The notes under the pieces: generated by a model
The model's database searches: none
Seen by the model: the letters and a program-made list of their open reading frames with translations, nothing else
What the model was told of the DNA's origin: nothing
Shown: positions 58,106-64,000 of the stretch, in pieces
Layout: each line of letters begins with the position of its first letter
How positions within the stretch are numbered: position 1 is the stretch's first letter
Source: Gallionellaceae bacterium
GTDB lineage: Bacteria; Pseudomonadota; Gammaproteobacteria; Burkholderiales; Gallionellaceae
Direction: 5' to 3'
DNA: 64,000 bases
Assembly (NCBI GenBank): GCA_004297065.1
Contig: SCUU01000140.1
Span: 1 to 64,000, forward strand
Position numbers and translations under genes: made by a program

Positions 58106-58336
58106 ATGCACCCGAATGTCGAACAATTGGCAAAAGAAACAATGGCGCTGGATATTGAAGACAGGGCATTGTTGGCAGGTAAGCTGCTCTTGAGTTTGGA
58201 TGAGCCCACGCCTTCTGAAGTTGAGCGCTTGTGGTTGGATGAGGCAGAGCGTCGTCTTGAAGGTTATCGTGCGGGGCGGGTGCAGGGCATTCCTGCGGAT
58301 GAGGTGTTTCGCCGCGCCATTTCCGAGTTGTCGTGA
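58106..58336 (+). CDS. Antitoxin-like addiction module protein (RelB-type)
   Basis: 76 aa from the ATG at 58106 (MHPNVEQLAKETMALDIEDR), preceded by AAGGAG; the ORF-track start is 15 codons earlier. It belongs to the short addiction-module family with ALLAGKLLLSLDEPTPSEVERLWLDEAERRL and RAGRVQGIPADEVFRRA. It is helical and would bind the toxin's active site. The GTG start of the toxin gene overlaps its stop (GTGA). Confidence 0.88.
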   Translation: MHPNVEQLAKETMALDIEDRALLAGKLLLSLDEPTPSEVERLWLDEAERRLEGYRAGRVQGIPADEVFRRAISELS

Positions 58337-58647
58337 AAATCGAGTTTTTGCCTGAAGCGGATGAGGAACTCCGCGAGGCTGCACGGTATTACGAAAGCGA
58401 AGCTGCGGGAGTTGGGTTGTCGTTTATTGCCGCAGTACATAAAGCGGTGGATGAGATTGCAGAATTGCCTCTGGCTGCTCAAGTGCAACGGGCGGGTATT
58501 CGCAAGAAGGTATTGCGTCATTTTGCCTATAACCTTTTCTACGCACTTGAATCAGACATCATTGTGATTGTTGCAGTAGCGCATCAAAGAAAACGCCCGA
58601 ATTATTGGCGTTCTCGCTTAAAACTTCGTTCGAGCGGTGGGCAATGA
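58333..58647 (+). CDS. RelE/ParE-family toxin
   Basis: 104 aa starting with GTG. Typical ParE/RelE opening MKIEFLPEADEELREAARYYE, then SFIAAVHKAVDEIAELPLAA, GIRKKVLRHFAYNLFYALES and IVIVAVAHQRKRPNYW with the conserved basic and Trp end. Members inhibit gyrase (ParE) or cleave mRNA on the ribosome (RelE); which applies cannot be told. The end overlaps the recO start (ATGA), so toxin translation feeds directly into a housekeeping gene. Confidence 0.88.
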   Translation: MKIEFLPEADEELREAARYYESEAAGVGLSFIAAVHKAVDEIAELPLAAQVQRAGIRKKVLRHFAYNLFYALESDIIVIVAVAHQRKRPNYWRSRLKLRSSGGQ

Positions 58648-59375
58648 CGTCAGGCAGTAAAAACCGCATACAGGATGAAGTGGCCTTCGTGCTGCACAGC
58701 TACCCCTTCCGCGAGACCAGTCTGGTGCTGGAGGTGTTCAGCCGGCAGCACGGGCGCGTGCCTTTGGTGGCACGCGGTGCGCGCCGTCCGAGGTCGGCGT
58801 TGCGCGGTTTGCTGATGAGCTTTCAGCCGCTGGCTTTGAGCTGGTTCGGCAAACACGAGTTGCGCACTTTGCACAGCGCGGAGTGGCAGGGCGGGCAGCC
58901 GCAGTTGCAGGGGACAGCGCTGATGTGCGGTTTCTATTTGAACGAACTGCTGCTCAATCTCACCGCGCGCGACGATCCGCACGAACACCTGTTCGACTAC
59001 TACCGGCAGACCTTGCAGCGTCTGGTGCACGAAGAAGACCATGCCGCGACCCTGCGCTGTTTTGAAAAACACCTGTTGCAGGAATTGGGTTACGCGCTGC
59101 TGCTGGAGCACGAGGCGGGCAGCAATGCACCTATCGAGGCGGGCAAGCAGTACCGCTACATTCTCGAACGCGGCGCGGTGGAGGATGCGCCGCATGCGCC
59201 GCAGGGCATGCCGATAACTGGCAAAGCCTTGCTGGACATCGCGGCGGACGATTACACTGACGCGCATAGCGCGCGCCAGGGCAAGCAATTGATGCGCATG
59301 TTGCTGAACCATCATCTCGGCGGTGTCGTGCTGCACACGCGGGAACTGATTAAGGACTTGAAGAAATATGATTAA
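58644..59375 (+). CDS. recO: DNA repair protein RecO
   Basis: 243 aa from the ATG at 58644 ([20 protein letters not shown]), overlapping the toxin stop. The N-terminal OB fold ([23 protein letters not shown]) and the central helical region ([22 protein letters not shown]) match RecO, the partner of RecR in RecA loading. No zinc Cys cluster is seen, as in many proteobacterial RecO proteins. In relatives this gene follows era directly. Confidence 0.94.
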   Translation: MTSGSKNRIQDEVAFVLHSYPFRETSLVLEVFSRQHGRVPLVARGARRPRSALRGLLMSFQPLALSWFGKHELRTLHSAEWQGGQPQLQGTALMCGFYLNELLLNLTARDDPHEHLFDYYRQTLQRLVHEEDHAATLRCFEKHLLQELGYALLLEHEAGSNAPIEAGKQYRYILERGAVEDAPHAPQGMPITGKALLDIAADDYTDAHSARQGKQLMRMLLNHHLGGVVLHTRELIKDLKKYD

Positions 59376-60084
59376 ACTCGGGCTGAACATCGACCACGTC
59401 GCCACGTTGCGCCAGGCGCGCGGTGCGCGCTATCCCAATCTGGTGCGCGCCGCGCTGATCTGCGAAGAGGCGGGGGCGGATGCCATCACCATCCACTTGC
59501 GCGAAGACCGCCGCCATATCCAGGATGCCGATGTCGATGTCCTGCGCGGCATGTTGCAGACGCGCATGAACCTCGAATGCGCCGTGACCGGGGAGATGAT
59601 CGCCAACGCCGTGCGCGTGAAGCCGCACGACATTTGCCTCGTGCCGGAAAAACGCGAGGAGCTGACCACCGAAGGCGGGCTGGATGTGGTGAAGTATTTC
59701 GACGCGGTGCAGCACGCCACCAAGCGTTGCACCGAGGCGGGCATCCGCGTTTCGCTGTTCGTCGATGCCGACGAGCGCCAACTGGAAGCCGCGCGGAAAG
59801 CCGGGTCCCCGGTGGTCGAGATACATACGGGCAAATATGCCGATGCCGACAGCGTGCCCGAGCGCGAACATGAACTGGAGCGTATCCGCCGCGCCGCACT
59901 GCATGCCCATGCGTTGGGGCTGCAAGTGAACGCCGGACACGGCCTCAACTACCATAACGTGCGTCCCATCGTCGCCATCCCGCATATCGCCGAACTCAAC
60001 ATCGGCCACGCGGTGATTGCGGAGGCGGTGTTCATCGGTCTGGAGCAGGCGGTGAAAAAGATGAAGGCATTGCTGGTCGCATGA
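59368..60084 (+). CDS. pdxJ: Pyridoxine 5'-phosphate synthase
   Basis: 238 aa TIM-barrel enzyme joining 1-deoxyxylulose-5-phosphate and 3-amino-2-oxopropyl phosphate to give PNP, the last ring-forming step of vitamin B6 synthesis. Motifs: [20 protein letters not shown] at the start, [19 protein letters not shown] near 38, [16 protein letters not shown] near 125 and [12 protein letters not shown] near 187. It overlaps recO by 8 bases and acpS by 4. Confidence 0.97.
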   Translation: MIKLGLNIDHVATLRQARGARYPNLVRAALICEEAGADAITIHLREDRRHIQDADVDVLRGMLQTRMNLECAVTGEMIANAVRVKPHDICLVPEKREELTTEGGLDVVKYFDAVQHATKRCTEAGIRVSLFVDADERQLEAARKAGSPVVEIHTGKYADADSVPEREHELERIRRAALHAHALGLQVNAGHGLNYHNVRPIVAIPHIAELNIGHAVIAEAVFIGLEQAVKKMKALLVA

Positions 60085-60464
60085 TCCTCGGCATCGGTAC
60101 TGACATCGTCGCTGTCGCGCGCATCGGAGCGGCGATAGAACGCCACGGGGCGGCATTCGCGCAAAAAATTTTGAGCGCGCAAGAGTTGCCCGAATATGCC
60201 GCGCACACCCATCCTTCGCGCTTCCTGAGCAAACGTTTCGCCGCCAAGGAGGCGCTCGCCAAAGCCACCGGGCAAGGCTTGCGCCATCCGGTGAGCCTGC
60301 AACGCATCAGCGTTACCCATGATGAACTCGGCAAACCCGCTTTTTATTTCGACGAGTTGTTGTCGGTACATTTGCGGCAGCTAGGGGTGACACGCCATCA
60401 TCTGAGCATCAGCGACGAGCGCGATATGGTGGCGGCATTTGTGATTTTGGAAGGAGAGGCGTAA
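60081..60464 (+). CDS. acpS: Holo-acyl carrier protein synthase
   Basis: 127 aa. It transfers phosphopantetheine from CoA to acyl carrier protein. Metal-binding signature [12 protein letters not shown] at the start and [19 protein letters not shown] near 47 with the catalytic Glu. The pdxJ-acpS order is conserved in proteobacteria. Confidence 0.96.
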   Translation: MILGIGTDIVAVARIGAAIERHGAAFAQKILSAQELPEYAAHTHPSRFLSKRFAAKEALAKATGQGLRHPVSLQRISVTHDELGKPAFYFDELLSVHLRQLGVTRHHLSISDERDMVAAFVILEGEA

Positions 60465-61513
60465 TGGGGATCGGGCCGGTGATGCTGGATGTGGCGGGCA
60501 AGACGCTCGCCGCGGAGGATGAGAAACGATTGCGTCACCCATTGGTGGGCGGGGTGATTTTGTTTGCGCGCAATTACGAATCGCCGCGCCAGCTTGCGGA
60601 GTTGACTGCCGCGATTCGCGCGGTGCGCGCGCCCCCGTTGCTGATCTCGGTCGATCATGAGGGCGGGCGGGTGCAGCGTTTCCGCGAAGGCTTCACCAAG
60701 ATTCCGCCGATGCGCGAGCTGGGCAAAGTGTGGGATGCGCATCCCAAGCAGGCGCGCCATCTGGCGGAGCAGACGGGTTGGGTTCTGGCGGCAGAGTTGC
60801 GCGCGCACGGGGTGGATTTCAGTTTTGCGCCGGTGCTGGATGTGGACTACGGCGCCAGTTCCGTGATCGGCGACCGCGCGTTTCATGCCGAGCCGCAGGC
60901 CATTGCCGAGTTGGCGCACAGCCTGATGGTGGGCATGAGGAAGGCGGGCATGGCCACGGTGGGCAAACATTTTCCCGGGCACGGTTTCGTGCGCGCCGAT
61001 TCGCATCTGGAAATTCCCGTGGACGAGCGCGACTTCGCCGATATCGAAATGTGCGATTTGATCCCGTTCCGGCAGATGGTGGATTTCGGCCTCACGGCGG
61101 TGATGCCCGCGCATGTGATTTATCCCAAGATCGATCCGCAGCCGGCGGGGTTTTCCAAAGTGTGGCTGAAAGACATCCTGCGCGGCCAACTCGGCTTCGA
61201 GGGCTGCATTTTCAGCGACGATCTTTCCATGGAAGGGGCGGCGGTAGCGGGCGGCATCGTGCAGCGCGCGGAAGCGGCATTGCATGCCGGAGCCGATATG
61301 GTGCTGGTATGCAACAAACCGGAGTCGGCAGACGCGCTTTTGAACGGCCTGGTGTGGGACATGTCCGCTACGAGCAAAGCCAGATTGGCGCACATGCGCG
61401 GTCACGCACACCCCGATACGCCGGTGCAGTTGCATGAGAGCGGCGAGTACGTGAAGGCATTGCATGAAATTGCCGGCATCGGTAGCAGTAGCGGAGAGCT
61501 GGCGTTGGTATAA
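60464..61513 (+). CDS. nagZ: Beta-N-acetylglucosaminidase NagZ
   Basis: 349 aa family 3 glycosidase of the cytosolic peptidoglycan-recycling pathway, releasing GlcNAc from anhydromuropeptides. Motifs: [20 protein letters not shown] near 63, [19 protein letters not shown] near 165 (catalytic loop His/Asp) and [15 protein letters not shown] near 245 (nucleophile Asp). Its ATG shares a base with the acpS stop (TAATG). The 30 bases before the next gene hold only a ribosome site. Confidence 0.95.
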   Translation: MGIGPVMLDVAGKTLAAEDEKRLRHPLVGGVILFARNYESPRQLAELTAAIRAVRAPPLLISVDHEGGRVQRFREGFTKIPPMRELGKVWDAHPKQARHLAEQTGWVLAAELRAHGVDFSFAPVLDVDYGASSVIGDRAFHAEPQAIAELAHSLMVGMRKAGMATVGKHFPGHGFVRADSHLEIPVDERDFADIEMCDLIPFRQMVDFGLTAVMPAHVIYPKIDPQPAGFSKVWLKDILRGQLGFEGCIFSDDLSMEGAAVAGGIVQRAEAALHAGADMVLVCNKPESADALLNGLVWDMSATSKARLAHMRGHAHPDTPVQLHESGEYVKALHEIAGIGSSSGELALV

Positions 61514-61543
61514 TCAGCCCATTGCTTCAATCGGTGTCGCGAC

Positions 61544-64000
<2,457 letters not shown>

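Overview
The window is one continuous stretch of bacterial chromosome. Core gene order (grpE-dnaK, ffs-dnaX-ybaB-recR, nadB/rpoE-rseABC-mucD-lepA-lepB-rnc-era...recO-pdxJ-acpS) and protein sequences point to a betaproteobacterium. My best guess, from general resemblance only, is the Nitrosomonadales/Gallionellaceae side. No rRNA genes and no CRISPR array are visible; the RNA genes are one tRNA-Leu(UAG) and the 4.5S SRP RNA.

Layout. 1-3180: a truncated IS5-type transposase beside the grpE-dnaK heat-shock operon (sigma-32-like promoter), then tRNA-Leu. 3.3-7.3 kb: an outer-membrane barrel protein, then a copper ATPase coupled to an unknown Cys-rich protein. 7.5-12.2 kb: methylthioadenosine salvage genes (mtnP, class II aldolase, apt, mtnA), interrupted by a HigBA-like toxin-antitoxin pair whose far side carries a second, diverged copy of the apt 3' end, and by an orphan gene. 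12.3-16 kb: rmuC, a HepT/MntA pair with a frameshifted MntA, and cysS. 16-29.7 kb: a minus-strand MSHA-type pilus locus ending in two large prepilin-like proteins, with a sigma-54 activator upstream. 29.8-30.6 kb: a decayed IS with both ends still visible. 30.8-33.4 kb: a small exported protein, class I fumarase and an orphan gene. 33.4-34.0 kb: a non-coding element of nested long inverted repeats. 34-37.8 kb: ffs, dnaX, ybaB, recR, rluB. 37.8-40.8 kb: a signalling trio (nucleotidyl cyclase-PEGA protein, TPR-like lipoprotein, tail-anchored Ser/Thr kinase). 40.8-51.9 kb: ygfX-like, nadB, the sigma-E/anti-sigma operon, mucD, lepA, lepB, rnc, era. 51.9-58.6 kb: an accessory island splitting era from recO, with a single-chain MmeI-like restriction-modification enzyme, a large unknown protein with a HEPN-like motif, two small unknowns, a broken toxin with its surviving antitoxin, and a RelBE/ParE-type pair. 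58.6-64 kb: recO, pdxJ, acpS, nagZ, zipA-like and the 5' part of ligA.

Two themes stand out. First, a family of GC-rich 40-105 bp palindromic repeats lies in gaps and also in frame inside copA, mtnA, cysS and (four times) the restriction-modification gene, where each is translated as a Pro/Gly-rich insert. Second, toxin-antitoxin and defence genes sit precisely at the ends of housekeeping genes (apt, recO, cysS), often with stop/start overlaps. The era-recO island is the most likely home of an undescribed system, although every functional statement about its unknown members is inference.
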